Source: Pseudomonadota bacterium (GTDB lineage: Bacteria; Pseudomonadota; Alphaproteobacteria; Sphingomonadales; Govanellaceae). Taken from it: DNA of 64,000 nt. Of the stretch, positions 29,801 through 37,663 are shown one piece after another. The translations under genes were made by a program, and so were the position numbers. The number at the start of each line of letters is the position of its first letter. Position 1 is the first letter of the stretch. A model generated the notes under the pieces. The model saw only the letters and a program-made list of their open reading frames with translations. It was not told where the DNA came from and did not search any database. The stretch is taken from contig QEVO01000006.1 of assembly GCA_003577275.1 (NCBI GenBank), positions 1 to 64,000 on the forward strand, in the 5' to 3' direction.

Positions 29801-30649
29801 TCCACGCGCTACAACACCGCCGAGGAAGCGACGGCGGCGGCGGTGCAATATGCCCTTGAACATGACGCCATCGCCGGGCTTTCGGAAACGGCATCGCGGG
29901 TTCTAAAGCAGTTCAAGGACGTCAACGTAGGGCTTCGCGAAGCGACTAAGGTCGTCAATCTTGAGCGCTTCATTGACAGTTTCACCAATCCATTCAAGAC
30001 CGCCGCCAAGGAGTTCGAGCTGCAGGCGGCGGAGCGGGTCAAGGTCGCGCGCAATTACGGCTTTGATGTCGTCGAGATTGAGCGGCTCAACGCCAAGGAG
30101 CGCGAGAAGTTCATCGCCGCGACGCTGGAACAGACCACAGGATCGGTGAAACGGCTCCTGGACGATCTGAAGCTCGGCGGCCGGGCGGAAGGATCGGCGG
30201 TGGAGCGCCGCGCGGCGCTCCTTGCCGAGCGCGATCAGCTTGCGGCCAAGGCGCAGGCCGGCGATACCTCGGCACTGGATCGCCTGGCGGAAATTTCAGC
30301 GCAGCTTTTGGATGCGTCCGAGGAAGCCTTCGGCTCGACACAAGCTTACGCCGATGATCGCGCCGCCACTATGTCGCTGCTGCAATCGCTCCTGACTGAG
30401 ACCGAAGCGCGGATCAAGGCGGCGCAGGACGAAGCGAAAGCGTCCGTGGCGGCGGCGACGAACCCGCAACTGAGCGAGGCCAATCAGAGCCTTGACGACA
30501 TTGCTAATGGAGTGGGCCAGTTATTGGCGGAATTTGTCCGCCTGCGTCAGGCGATGACCGGCACCACGGCGCAAGGGACGGCGACGCCGACGCCGGCGGT
30601 CAACGCCGATCTGTTGGCGCGCCTGCGCGCCAGCGTGATGAGGTTTTAG
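26855..30649 (+). CDS. Tape measure protein
   Basis: 1264 residues. Sets tail length and is ejected ahead of the DNA. The N-terminal 60 residues (SVRLKADGSGLVGELRVSKA) and the following tape measure domain (LNLPTAALRDLAEQGKLTAD) match the TIGR02675 type. A large part is helical (residues 400-520, Ala/Glu/Lys-rich), with hydrophobic segments near residues 300-380 and 855-900 (GGAIGSFIPIPGGNIIGSII). The start overlaps the chaperone extension. At 3.8 kb it implies a tail of roughly 190 nm by the usual rule of about 0.15 nm per residue. Confidence 0.93.
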   Translation: MTELAVSVRLKADGSGLVGELRVSKAELDKLAQAAKGAGASAAKAGGDIERAGEKTRKAGQAARQASSGFGELKALLATLGLAAMGRQFLQAADSMTLMRGRLALVVREGESVDAVFNDLFGRAQDARTNFEAFNTTFFRTALALKEHKTLAGSAVEVTTLLSKAARVGGAGMVEMNAGLMQLSQGLSSGELRGEEFRSVMENIPGVARAIAAGLNLPTAALRDLAEQGKLTADVVVNALLRQKDAIERDYATLPRTVGEAWVQFKNELVRIEDEQNRATAATSGLVDSIDSLRGSLTSAAPVIAALAVGLADGATFAANNLDVIVSLTTAYFTYRTAVVGLTAAVNVATKVMAIFNGTLKASPIGLIATGLSLAAGALVYFQTNTDKTTNALLEQIEAQKALKEALDSGAIATEATAKRNLDAAKASLEAALATREETKARLESAKAILEEQHAKLRAAALTSKGLVDQYAGGQTKAQAEVDALQKKLGLADEDIAVTEDNIKRLNTLIKNIGKSGKSGGDDGGITFGLGKSEKDKIISDYEDVAAALDPVLQRQFQLAEATGKLKSAFAAGVIDQGTLDRLKALAETKFAAPDAAKWMDEQAKASREQLRLLGLSTREREIEEETIRRVNDAKKDGVTIEGQNLEIVRQQVAAEYDVAAAAEKRREAQKRAGDEFNKIWENAVENVQRTLADTIDGVLGGKINSVKDFWKAFMNIGRRAIADTLAALVFTGGKIPEGSSLGGLAGVLTSIFGGKKKKQEKEDGDRGAWVKKIEDDLDIAPKDKPKLGAFGVGLKDAFTQAEELLKPLAEGLKKTFKPLFESFGKTFKGVFGRSVGEAFGRAFGGAGVGTMVAGIGKALGINLSTTGSQIGGAIGSFIPIPGGNIIGSIIGGLVGKMFGKTPVARASFSTGAVDPETYKRGKADTGVAVGLVGAARQGLEQIASTLGGSIVEGLDLGGLGTRKKKYVFDPVGQGKKFGKNKSTRYNTAEEATAAAVQYALEHDAIAGLSETASRVLKQFKDVNVGLREATKVVNLERFIDSFTNPFKTAAKEFELQAAERVKVARNYGFDVVEIERLNAKEREKFIAATLEQTTGSVKRLLDDLKLGGRAEGSAVERRAALLAERDQLAAKAQAGDTSALDRLAEISAQLLDASEEAFGSTQAYADDRAATMSLLQSLLTETEARIKAAQDEAKASVAAATNPQLSEANQSLDDIANGVGQLLAEFVRLRQAMTGTTAQGTATPTPAVNADLLARLRASVMRF

Positions 30650-33600
30650 ATGGGCCGCGTCGTCCTCATCGAAGCCTGGCCGCGCCGGCCCAGCGATGGC
30701 GCCACGGTGCCGTTCCGAGTGATCGGCGGCGCACCTATCCGCGCCGATTATTTTGGCGTGCAATGGCTGCCGGCGCTGGCCACGCTGCCGCGCTTTGAAA
30801 CCCGGCTGGGGTTTGACGGCCGGGTGTTCGGCGCCGGCGCGGTGAACAGCGTGGGCGACATCTCCGTGGCGCTGGGATCGACCGCGCTTGACGCCTACCT
30901 GGAATACCTGTGGGCCAATGCGGCGGTCACCATCAAGGAAGGCAATACCGACGACGCCGACGGCGCGTTTGTGACGACCTGGACTGGCCGCGCCGCCACC
31001 GCCAAGGCGGCCAACAAGCGGATGATCATCACGCTCGCTGATCCGGCGGAGGAGCTGCGCCGCCCGGTGTTGACCAGCCGCTATGCCGGCAGCGGCGATC
31101 TGGAAGGCCCGGCCGATTTAAAAGGCGAGCTGAAATACAAAGGCTGGGGTGTTTGCGAGAACGTACCGACGCGATTGATCGATCCCGCCTATAACATCTG
31201 GCAGGCCAATGATGGCGCGGTGACCTTTGGCGCGATCCGCGACGGCGGCGTGGCGTTCTCGTCAGTTTCCAATGTCGCCGATCTGGCGGCGTTGCGCGCC
31301 GCTGTCATCGCCGCCGGCGCGGTTGTCACCTGCAACGCGCTGGGATTGATCCGCCCGTGGACCGCCCCGAAATATAAGCTGACCGCCGACATCACGGTGG
31401 GATCGGCGACCACGGCGGCCGACATCGCACAGGCCATCGTGACGGCGCGCTCGACCTTAACCTTCGCCAGCGGTACGGTGGCCGCGTTCAACGCACTCAA
31501 CAGCGCCGCGATCAGCGTGTTCATCGATGATGAACGCACGGTGGCGGAAGCGCTCGATCAGATATTCGCCGGTATCGGCGCGTGGTGGAAGCTTAATGCG
31601 TCGGGTCAGATCGAGCTCGGGCGATGGGAATTCGGCGGCGGCGCACAAACCTTCGAAGCGGAGGTGGCCGACATCGCCAGAGTTGATATTTTGGCCCCTA
31701 CCTACCGCCGCCAGGTGGGATACCGCCGCAATTATGCGCCGCTGTCGGACGGTGAAATCGCGGCAGCGATCTTGAGCGGGGATATTTCGGATATCGGAGC
31801 CTTCGCGCCGATTGCATTGGTCAACGACGCCGGCTGCACGATCACCGGCAATGTGGTGGTGGCGACGGGGGCAACGGGAGCATGGGGCGTCGCGGCGGTA
31901 CATAGCGTCAATGCGTATGCTGGCGGCGTCTTCGTGGAGTTCATGCCGGCGCAGGCCGATAAGCAATTCATGGTGGGTCTGAGCGTCACGCCGACCACGG
32001 ATAACAGTTACGCCAGCATTAACTTTGCGATTTTTTGCGCGGCGACCGGCGACTTACAGGTCTATGAGGGTGGCGTCCAGAAATATTCATCCAGCACTTA
32101 TGTTGCTGGCGACGTGTTGGCGGTGACATTCGACAACGTGAATGTTCGGTACTGGAAAAATGGCGTGGTGATTTACACCAGCGCCCAACCGCCGGCCGTG
32201 GGGGCCAAGCTTTATCTTGACAGCGCCTTTTTGAGTCTGAACGGTAAGGTCACCATTCTCGGCTTCGGTCCTTACACGGCGAACGATGTGTACGGCAGGC
32301 CGCCATCACAGGTTCTGTTGGGCCTGACGGAAATCCACGAAACATTCAGCCGCTACGCCTCGGTTTCCGACATTCCCTGGACATTCACTGGCAGCGGTGA
32401 ATTATCATTGGTGTCCAGCACCGACAGCGGCGGCAAGGCGCTGCGGTGCGGCAACAACAGCGGTAATGATCACGTTCAAGGCATCTGCAATCAGTGGCTG
32501 GATTACAGCCCGGAAGATTTGTACATGGTGTCGTTTGATATCGAGATCGAAGCGGTCAGCTCCGGCGTGATGTATTTTGGCGTGAAAGGGGAAGACGTAG
32601 ACGGAAATAACATCATATCTGACGCCGGCACTTACCACTATCAGGCGGGCATAGCCGAAGTTGAGAGCTCTACCGGCAGGTTTAAGTACATAGGGTATAT
32701 TCGGGGATTGGCCGCCGCCGGCGGCAGCACGGGATACGAGGCGGGCGCGCCGGATAATCCACGTCCCATGAAAACTGGGGTCGTGCGGATAAAACCCATG
32801 TTCATCGTCAACTATTCAGCGGCGGCGGGGCAAATCAAAGCCCATGAGGTTCGGCTGCGGAAGGTGGTGGACGCCACGCCGCTTTATCGAGGAAACTGGT
32901 CGTCGGCCACCACATACTACATTAATGACGCGGTGGATTATCAGGATCGCCGCTTCATGGCGCTCATCAAAAACACCAACGTCGCGCCACCCGCCTCAGA
33001 AAGTTCCAGCGCCACGTGGCTTTACATCGGCAAGCAGCCCGCCGAGGCCGGCGCAACGCGCAATGATATTTACAATCAAACCAGCGACCCAGGCGCGGTG
33101 GCTAATGGAAGTTATTGGTACAGCTCATCGACAAAATTGCTCAAGCGGCGGGAGAGCGGCGCGTGGGTGACGGTGGGTAATGCTTTCGACAACACAAACT
33201 CGTTGACTGACGGCGCGAACCTCGGTGGCACGGCGACATGGAGCGGTGTCAGCGGCACCGGCAAGCCGGAAGATTATTCCACCCGCAACGACATTTACAA
33301 TCAGACCTCCGATCCCGGCGCGGTGGCTAATGGAAGTTATTGGTACAGCTCAAGTACCAAGCTTTTGAAGCGGCGCGAGAGCGGCGCGTGGGTGACGGTG
33401 GGTAATGCTTTCGACAACACAAACTCGTTGACTGACGGCGCGAACCTCGGTGGCACGGCGACATGGAGCGGGGTTTCCGGCACCGGTAAACCTACGGACT
33501 ATGCCACGCGCAACGATTTTTACAATCAAACCAGCGACCCAGGCGCGGTGGCCAATGGCAGCTATTGGTATTCATCGTCGACAAAATTGCTCAAGCAGCG

Positions 33601-34129
33601 ATTGAGCGGCGCGTGGGTGACAGCGGCCAGCTACAACACCGGCGCGCTCGCTGACAAGAATACGGTGGGAAACGCTGATGTTGACGACGACGCCATCAGC
33701 ACGCCAAAAGTGCAAGATGGTGCCGGTGCTATCGTAGCGGCGGCCTACACATCGGGCAGCATCACCACGTCGAGCGATAGTGTATGGAGTGTGGCGCAGC
33801 AAGTCACGGTGACTGACAGCACCGCCGAAATCATTTCCATCAGCTTCACATTTCACGCCATAAATTTGGGCGGCGGCTGGACGAAAAATTCGGTGCGGGT
33901 GCGACGTAATTTAGGTGGGGTTGATACCTATGTTTGGGGAGGCAGCGCCGGCAAGCCTTTCATTATCGATAACGACGGCATGGCGGTATCGGGAGGATGC
34001 ACCGATACGGTGGCGGCCGGCGATGATCCAACGTATTACGTCGAGTTTAAAAAATATACTGGTTACACCGGCAGTACTTTAAGCGTTTCGGAGCGGCATA
34101 TGGTGGCGATCGAGGATAAATTCGCATGA
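30650..34129 (+). CDS. Tail tip / host-specificity protein with carbohydrate-binding and repeat domains
   Basis: 1159 residues, starting directly after the tape measure stop. Residues 1-380 are the tail hub-like part (GRVVLIEAWPRRPSDGATVP ... QVGYRRNYAPL). Residues 395-545 form a LamG/SPRY-like sandwich (GVAAVHSVNAYAGGVFVEFM). Residues 550-740 are a carbohydrate-binding-like module. A short CBM5/12-like unit follows (YRGNWSSATTYYINDAVDYQ), then three 75-residue repeats and a C-terminal beta domain. The role is receptor binding; the repeated part is likely the exposed fibre. The Mu-like phages of B3 type have a similar central fibre. Confidence 0.82.
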   Translation: MGRVVLIEAWPRRPSDGATVPFRVIGGAPIRADYFGVQWLPALATLPRFETRLGFDGRVFGAGAVNSVGDISVALGSTALDAYLEYLWANAAVTIKEGNTDDADGAFVTTWTGRAATAKAANKRMIITLADPAEELRRPVLTSRYAGSGDLEGPADLKGELKYKGWGVCENVPTRLIDPAYNIWQANDGAVTFGAIRDGGVAFSSVSNVADLAALRAAVIAAGAVVTCNALGLIRPWTAPKYKLTADITVGSATTAADIAQAIVTARSTLTFASGTVAAFNALNSAAISVFIDDERTVAEALDQIFAGIGAWWKLNASGQIELGRWEFGGGAQTFEAEVADIARVDILAPTYRRQVGYRRNYAPLSDGEIAAAILSGDISDIGAFAPIALVNDAGCTITGNVVVATGATGAWGVAAVHSVNAYAGGVFVEFMPAQADKQFMVGLSVTPTTDNSYASINFAIFCAATGDLQVYEGGVQKYSSSTYVAGDVLAVTFDNVNVRYWKNGVVIYTSAQPPAVGAKLYLDSAFLSLNGKVTILGFGPYTANDVYGRPPSQVLLGLTEIHETFSRYASVSDIPWTFTGSGELSLVSSTDSGGKALRCGNNSGNDHVQGICNQWLDYSPEDLYMVSFDIEIEAVSSGVMYFGVKGEDVDGNNIISDAGTYHYQAGIAEVESSTGRFKYIGYIRGLAAAGGSTGYEAGAPDNPRPMKTGVVRIKPMFIVNYSAAAGQIKAHEVRLRKVVDATPLYRGNWSSATTYYINDAVDYQDRRFMALIKNTNVAPPASESSSATWLYIGKQPAEAGATRNDIYNQTSDPGAVANGSYWYSSSTKLLKRRESGAWVTVGNAFDNTNSLTDGANLGGTATWSGVSGTGKPEDYSTRNDIYNQTSDPGAVANGSYWYSSSTKLLKRRESGAWVTVGNAFDNTNSLTDGANLGGTATWSGVSGTGKPTDYATRNDFYNQTSDPGAVANGSYWYSSSTKLLKQRLSGAWVTAASYNTGALADKNTVGNADVDDDAISTPKVQDGAGAIVAAAYTSGSITTSSDSVWSVAQQVTVTDSTAEIISISFTFHAINLGGGWTKNSVRVRRNLGGVDTYVWGGSAGKPFIIDNDGMAVSGGCTDTVAAGDDPTYYVEFKKYTGYTGSTLSVSERHMVAIEDKFA
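33059..33621 (+). repeat. Three direct repeats of 225 bases in the tail tip gene
   Basis: Units begin at 33059, 33284 and 33509, exactly 225 bases (75 codons) apart; the third stops after about 113 bases. Each encodes RND-I/F-YNQTSDPGAVANGSYW then YSSSTKLLK and GAWVT. Unit 1 and unit 2 are almost identical in their second halves, while unit 1 and unit 3 share exact DNA in the first part (TTTACAATCAAACCAGCGAC). The pattern suggests exchange between copies. Confidence 0.95.
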
Positions 34130-34893
34130 TGCGGGCAGTGCTTTATGATACACGCAGCGGCCACATAATCGCCGTAGGCGACGCTGAAAGCATGTTGAGG
34201 CGAATGGGTGACCACGCCGATATTGTTGCGTTCTCACAGGGTGCATCGGACGCCAGCCACTATGTGACTGACGGCGCGGTCACGCCGCGAGAAGAATGGG
34301 CCAGCGCAGCGCTGGATCGGGCGGATATTTTGGCGGACGGCGTGGACGCCGCCACGTTGAGCGGGCTGCCTGACCCGTGCTGGATCGATGTTAACGGCGA
34401 ACCGGTGGAGGTGGTGGGCGGTGAATTTGAGATCACTGCACCCACCCCAGGATTAATCCGCGTGGAGATGATTGGCCGGTATATCGGCGTGCTGTGGCTG
34501 ATCAGTGCACACGATCTGTCAACGTTAAAAACCACCACAAAAACGCGGATCGACGCGGCGGCGGAAGCGGCGCGGCTGCAATATATCACTGCCGGGGCTG
34601 GCCAAGCGATGGTCTATGAGCAGAAGAACGCCGAGGCCAAGCGCTTTTTCGAGGTAGTGAACAATGGCGAGACGACCTCGCCGGCCGATTATGTGATCCT
34701 GGCGGCGGAGGCAACCGCCAAGGGAGAGACCCTGCTGAATGTTGCAACATTGGTGCGTGATACAGCGGCGGCCTGGCTACCTATCGCCGCCATGATCGAG
34801 GCCAAGAGGATGGCCGGTAAGAAGGCGGTGGACGCCGCCGCGACCGTCAGCGCGGTGCTGGCGGCGGAAACAATCGATTGGAGTACTCCATGA
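34126..34893 (+). CDS. Hypothetical tail fibre-associated protein
   Basis: 255 residues, ATGA-coupled to the tail tip gene. N-terminal part RAVLYDTRSGHIIAVGDAES and a beta module ending in VEMIGRYIGV; the C-terminal 120 residues (RIDAAAEAARLQYITAGAGQ ... VYEQKNAEAKRFFE) are a helical domain shared by many tail-fibre-proximal proteins of phages. It may be a fibre chaperone or minor tail protein. Confidence 0.65.
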   Translation: MMRAVLYDTRSGHIIAVGDAESMLRRMGDHADIVAFSQGASDASHYVTDGAVTPREEWASAALDRADILADGVDAATLSGLPDPCWIDVNGEPVEVVGGEFEITAPTPGLIRVEMIGRYIGVLWLISAHDLSTLKTTTKTRIDAAAEAARLQYITAGAGQAMVYEQKNAEAKRFFEVVNNGETTSPADYVILAAEATAKGETLLNVATLVRDTAAAWLPIAAMIEAKRMAGKKAVDAAATVSAVLAAETIDWSTP

Positions 34894-35075
34894 TCAAATA
34901 TCTGACTGTTATTATTTCAAACGAACCCATCGCACAGCGGGAGGGCATGCCCGGCATCATCGAGACCCGCGCCGTGGACCTGCCGGAAGACGCGACGGCG
35001 CGTCGCGACGAAACGATGGATGTGATTGGACTCTTGGCCAGCGCAGCCATCGATCGGAGCGAACAAGATGCATAA
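34890..35075 (+). CDS. Hypothetical phage protein, 61 residues
   Basis: ATG 34890 overlaps the previous stop (ATGA). Sequence MIKYLTVIISNEPIAQREGM ... DVIGLLASAAIDRSEQDA. No motif recognised; supported by its place in a chain of coupled starts. Confidence 0.55.
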   Translation: MIKYLTVIISNEPIAQREGMPGIIETRAVDLPEDATARRDETMDVIGLLASAAIDRSEQDA

Positions 35076-35346
35076 TCCTTTCATTGCAGCCATCATGGGT
35101 TTCTACTCCCAGGGCGGTTGGCGCAAGCAGCTTGTCGATCAGGCGGGACATTTCGCCTGGGGATATGTGCTCGCCTGGCCAGCTGCCGCGCTGGGCGGCG
35201 CGTGGTGGGTGTGTATCCTAAGCGCTCTCATCGGCGCCATCCCGCGCGAATTATGGGATCAGCGACCGATCCATCGCTGGCGCGACACCATCCTTGATTT
35301 GGCGGTGTTCGCGGCCGGTGGCGCTTTCATGTGGTGGGTGATCTGA
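35068..35346 (+). CDS. Small membrane protein, possible holin
   Basis: 92 residues from ATG 35068, overlapping the previous gene by 8 bases. Two or three hydrophobic segments (FAWGYVLAWPAAALGGAWWV, ILSALIGAIP, ILDLAVFAAGGAFMWWVI). No holin was found near the endolysin, so this could serve, but it lies 26 kb away in the tail-fibre block and could equally be an envelope-modifying protein. Confidence 0.6.
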   Translation: MHNPFIAAIMGFYSQGGWRKQLVDQAGHFAWGYVLAWPAAALGGAWWVCILSALIGAIPRELWDQRPIHRWRDTILDLAVFAAGGAFMWWVI

Positions 35347-35709
35347 ATGACCGCCGCCGATCCAGCCCTGATCAACTTCCTCAAAGAGGTCGAGCGCTTC
35401 GGCGTCTATGAGGATGCGGCGGTCAAAGCCAAATGGGGCGATGATGCGGTGGAAGTCGTCCAGTCCTCGTTGCTGCGCGACGCTGCCGCCGCCGCCACGG
35501 AAGCGCAGCGCCAGCAAGGCATCACCGGCAACGTTCTGGCGCGCGATCAAGTGCGCTTGAAGGGCATCTTCGAAGGGCTGGAAGGCAAGACCGTCACCGT
35601 GAAATATCCGCGCTTAGGATACGCCGCCGGCCGCAGCTTCCTGGTGGCGGCTGCGGCCCATGACCGCGACAGCAACGAGACCATCCTGGAAGGGTTTGTG
35701 ATCTTATGA
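35347..35709 (+). CDS. Hypothetical tail-region protein, 120 residues
   Basis: Starts directly after the membrane protein stop (TGA, then ATG). Helical N-terminal half with an Ala-rich stretch and a beta C-terminal half (KGIFEGLEGKTVTVKYPRLG). ATGA overlap with the next gene. No family recognised. Confidence 0.6.
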   Translation: MTAADPALINFLKEVERFGVYEDAAVKAKWGDDAVEVVQSSLLRDAAAAATEAQRQQGITGNVLARDQVRLKGIFEGLEGKTVTVKYPRLGYAAGRSFLVAAAAHDRDSNETILEGFVIL

Positions 35710-36491
35710 GCAATCTCTTGATTTTAGACCCCATCGATCTTGCCAGCGGCTGGATCACGGCGTCGCATGAGGTGGCGGGATTTCCGGCGACGAACGTGAT
35801 CCATAATCAGCCGCTGGTGGTGTGGAAGGCATCCTCGGGGGCGACTTATAACCTGACCATCGACTTGCAGGCCGATACGCCGATCGACACGGTTTACCTG
35901 GGCTATACCAATGCGGCGGCCAGCACCACATGGCAGATCGTAGGGGCGACGGCGGCGCAGGGCACGGCCTATCTGACCAATCCGGGCGCGGTGATGATGG
36001 CGACCGCCACGCTCAGGGCCAGCGAGGCGCTGGGGCCGTATTACCATGCCTTCTGGACCGGGACGTCGAAGACGGTGAGGTATCTGCGCCTCATCGTCAC
36101 TCACAGCGGGGAGTTTTCCGCCGGCCGGCTGCTGATCGGCAGCGCCTGGCGGCCGACCTGGAATTATGAGTGGGAGGCCGGGCGCGGCGTGGTCGATACG
36201 TCGCTGAAAGAGCGCTTGCGCGGCGGCAATCTCGATATCGACGAGCGGGGGATTGTTGCCGAGTGGACGATGGCGCTTGGCGATCTGACCGACGCCGAAG
36301 TCCGCGCGCTGTGGAAGATTAAGAAGCAGCACGGGGAAAGCCGGCCGCTCCTGTTGTGTGAAGACCCGGATTCGGGCGTCGCCGGGCTCAACGAGCGGTT
36401 GCACTACGGCGTGTTCAAGGAGCTGACGCGCTATAGCCGGACGGCACCCGACAAAGTGCGGTGGGAGATGACGGTTGAAGACTGGCTCTGA
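35706..36491 (+). CDS. Tail protein with discoidin-like sandwich
   Basis: 261 residues. SHEVAGFPATNVIHNQPLVV with IDLQADTPIDTVYLGYTNAA and KTVRYLRLIVTHSGEFSAGR are the pattern of a galactose-binding (F5/8-type) sandwich; the C-terminal part (GGNLDIDERGIVAEWTMALG ... KVRWEMTVEDWL) resembles distal tail components. Probably sits at the tail tip with the large protein at 30650. Confidence 0.7.
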   Translation: MSNLLILDPIDLASGWITASHEVAGFPATNVIHNQPLVVWKASSGATYNLTIDLQADTPIDTVYLGYTNAAASTTWQIVGATAAQGTAYLTNPGAVMMATATLRASEALGPYYHAFWTGTSKTVRYLRLIVTHSGEFSAGRLLIGSAWRPTWNYEWEAGRGVVDTSLKERLRGGNLDIDERGIVAEWTMALGDLTDAEVRALWKIKKQHGESRPLLLCEDPDSGVAGLNERLHYGVFKELTRYSRTAPDKVRWEMTVEDWL

Positions 36492-37056
36492 TGTCATCGG
36501 CCCCTATCGGCTGGCATTGGCCGACACGCCGGAGCTGATCCACGTAGCCTATAAGCTGCGGCATCACGCCTATTGCATGCGCGCCGGTTTTGAGCGCCGG
36601 GATATGGCCGATATGGAGGTGGATGGGTTTGACCGCCGCGCCGTGCATGTGTTGGTGTTCTACCGCGACTGGCCGCTGGCCTGCGCGCGGCTGATCCTGC
36701 CGCCGGTGCTGCCGCTCTTACATCACTGTCCTGATGTACCGCTTGAGCCAGGCGCGGCCGAGGTGAGCCGGTTTTCCATCCCGGCCCCTACCGCCCGCCA
36801 GACGTTCAATGTCATCACGGTGCTGCGGTTGTTGGGGCAAGGGGTTTGGGAGGCCGGTCAGCGCCACCGCGTGGCATCCTATTACCTGCTGATGAAGCCG
36901 GCCTTGAAGAGCCTTCTAAAGCGCGCCGGTTTTGAGTGTGAGCCGGTCGGCGCGCCGGTGGAGCTGCACGGTCGCCGGATTCCGACACGCTTCAGCCAGA
37001 TCACCGCCGCAGAGCGGGAGGACGGGGTGTTCCAGCACCCCGAGCCGCGAGCATGA
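36475..37056 (+). CDS. LuxI/FeeM-like N-acyltransferase cargo gene
   Basis: 193 residues from TTG 36475 (no in-frame ATG near; overlaps the tail gene by 17 bases). The invariant residues of the LuxI and FeeM/PEP-CTERM N-acyltransferase fold appear at proper spacing: R29 (LRHHAYC), D50 and D53 (EVDGFD), R72 (ARLIL), E96 and R99 (EVSRF). The C-terminus GFECEPVGAPVELHGRRIPT is more like FeeM/exosortase-associated enzymes than classical LuxI. It would transfer an acyl chain from acyl-ACP or acyl-CoA to an amine. No LuxR partner is nearby. It sits at the right end, where Mu-like phages carry dispensable genes such as mom. Confidence 0.72.
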   Translation: MKTGSDVIGPYRLALADTPELIHVAYKLRHHAYCMRAGFERRDMADMEVDGFDRRAVHVLVFYRDWPLACARLILPPVLPLLHHCPDVPLEPGAAEVSRFSIPAPTARQTFNVITVLRLLGQGVWEAGQRHRVASYYLLMKPALKSLLKRAGFECEPVGAPVELHGRRIPTRFSQITAAEREDGVFQHPEPRA

Positions 37057-37392
37057 ACCTCGCACGACCACAACCGGCCTTGTCATGGCCGTCCCCGCGC
37101 CTGCCGGCAGGCGCGGGAAGTCTTATCGGGAAACCATTAATGGAGTATCACCGCGTTGATCCTGTCCGCCCCGTCGCCCCATATCTGGGCGGCAAACGTC
37201 AGCTTTCAGGCCGCCTGGCCCAGATGATCGACGGCATCGACCATGCGGACGGAGGTAAGGCAGGTCTTTCGGGACTTTAAAATCCAGGGCGTGGCCGTAT
37301 CCTACACGGCGGGCGGTGCGGCCAAGACCAAGCCGGCGCGCGAGGTGATCATTACGGGCCTTAAAAGGGCTCTTAAAAGGGATGTTTTATGA
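37053..37392 (+). pseudogene. Internally deleted Dam-type adenine methylase
   Basis: From ATG 37053 (ATGA with the gene before) or ATG 37140, the frame reads VRPVAPYLGGKRQLSGRLAQ, the N-terminal SAM-binding motif of D12-class N6-adenine methylases, then stops at 37278. From about 37246, in another frame, the sequence reads EVRQVFRDFKIQGVAVSYTA and PAREVIITG up to TGA 37390, the C-terminal end of the same family. The catalytic DPPY part and some 180 codons are missing, so the gene cannot make an enzyme. Confidence 0.75.
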
Positions 37393-37401
37393 CCCGGACG
37401 C

Positions 37402-37450
37402 TTGTCCTGAATGGCGCGTAAAATTGTCCCGAATGGCGCGCGCCGCTACA
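37402..37450 (+). repeat. Paired 17-base direct repeats, probable prophage right end
   Basis: TTGTCCTGAATGGCGCG (37402-37418) and TTGTCCCGAATGGCGCG (37424/37425-37441) are direct repeats 23 bases apart with one mismatch. A terminal CTACA follows (37446-37450). Mu places two adjacent 22-base transposase sites a few bases inside a right end that finishes in CA, so the layout fits a MuA-type right end. A remnant of an IS21-like insertion sequence end is the alternative. The left end is not in the window, so the 5-base target duplication cannot be checked. Confidence 0.55.
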
Positions 37451-37505
37451 CTATGTCTTAGGGACAAGCTGTTACCTATGTCTCCGGTATGGACAACGGG
37501 AAAAG

Positions 37506-37581
<76 letters not shown>

Positions 37582-37663
37582 ACGGGAAAGGTTAGCGGGG
37601 CCTCTCATAGCAAACCGATCTGGCCTTGTCGATAGCCAAAGGGAGCCTTGCTGAGGCAAAAGT

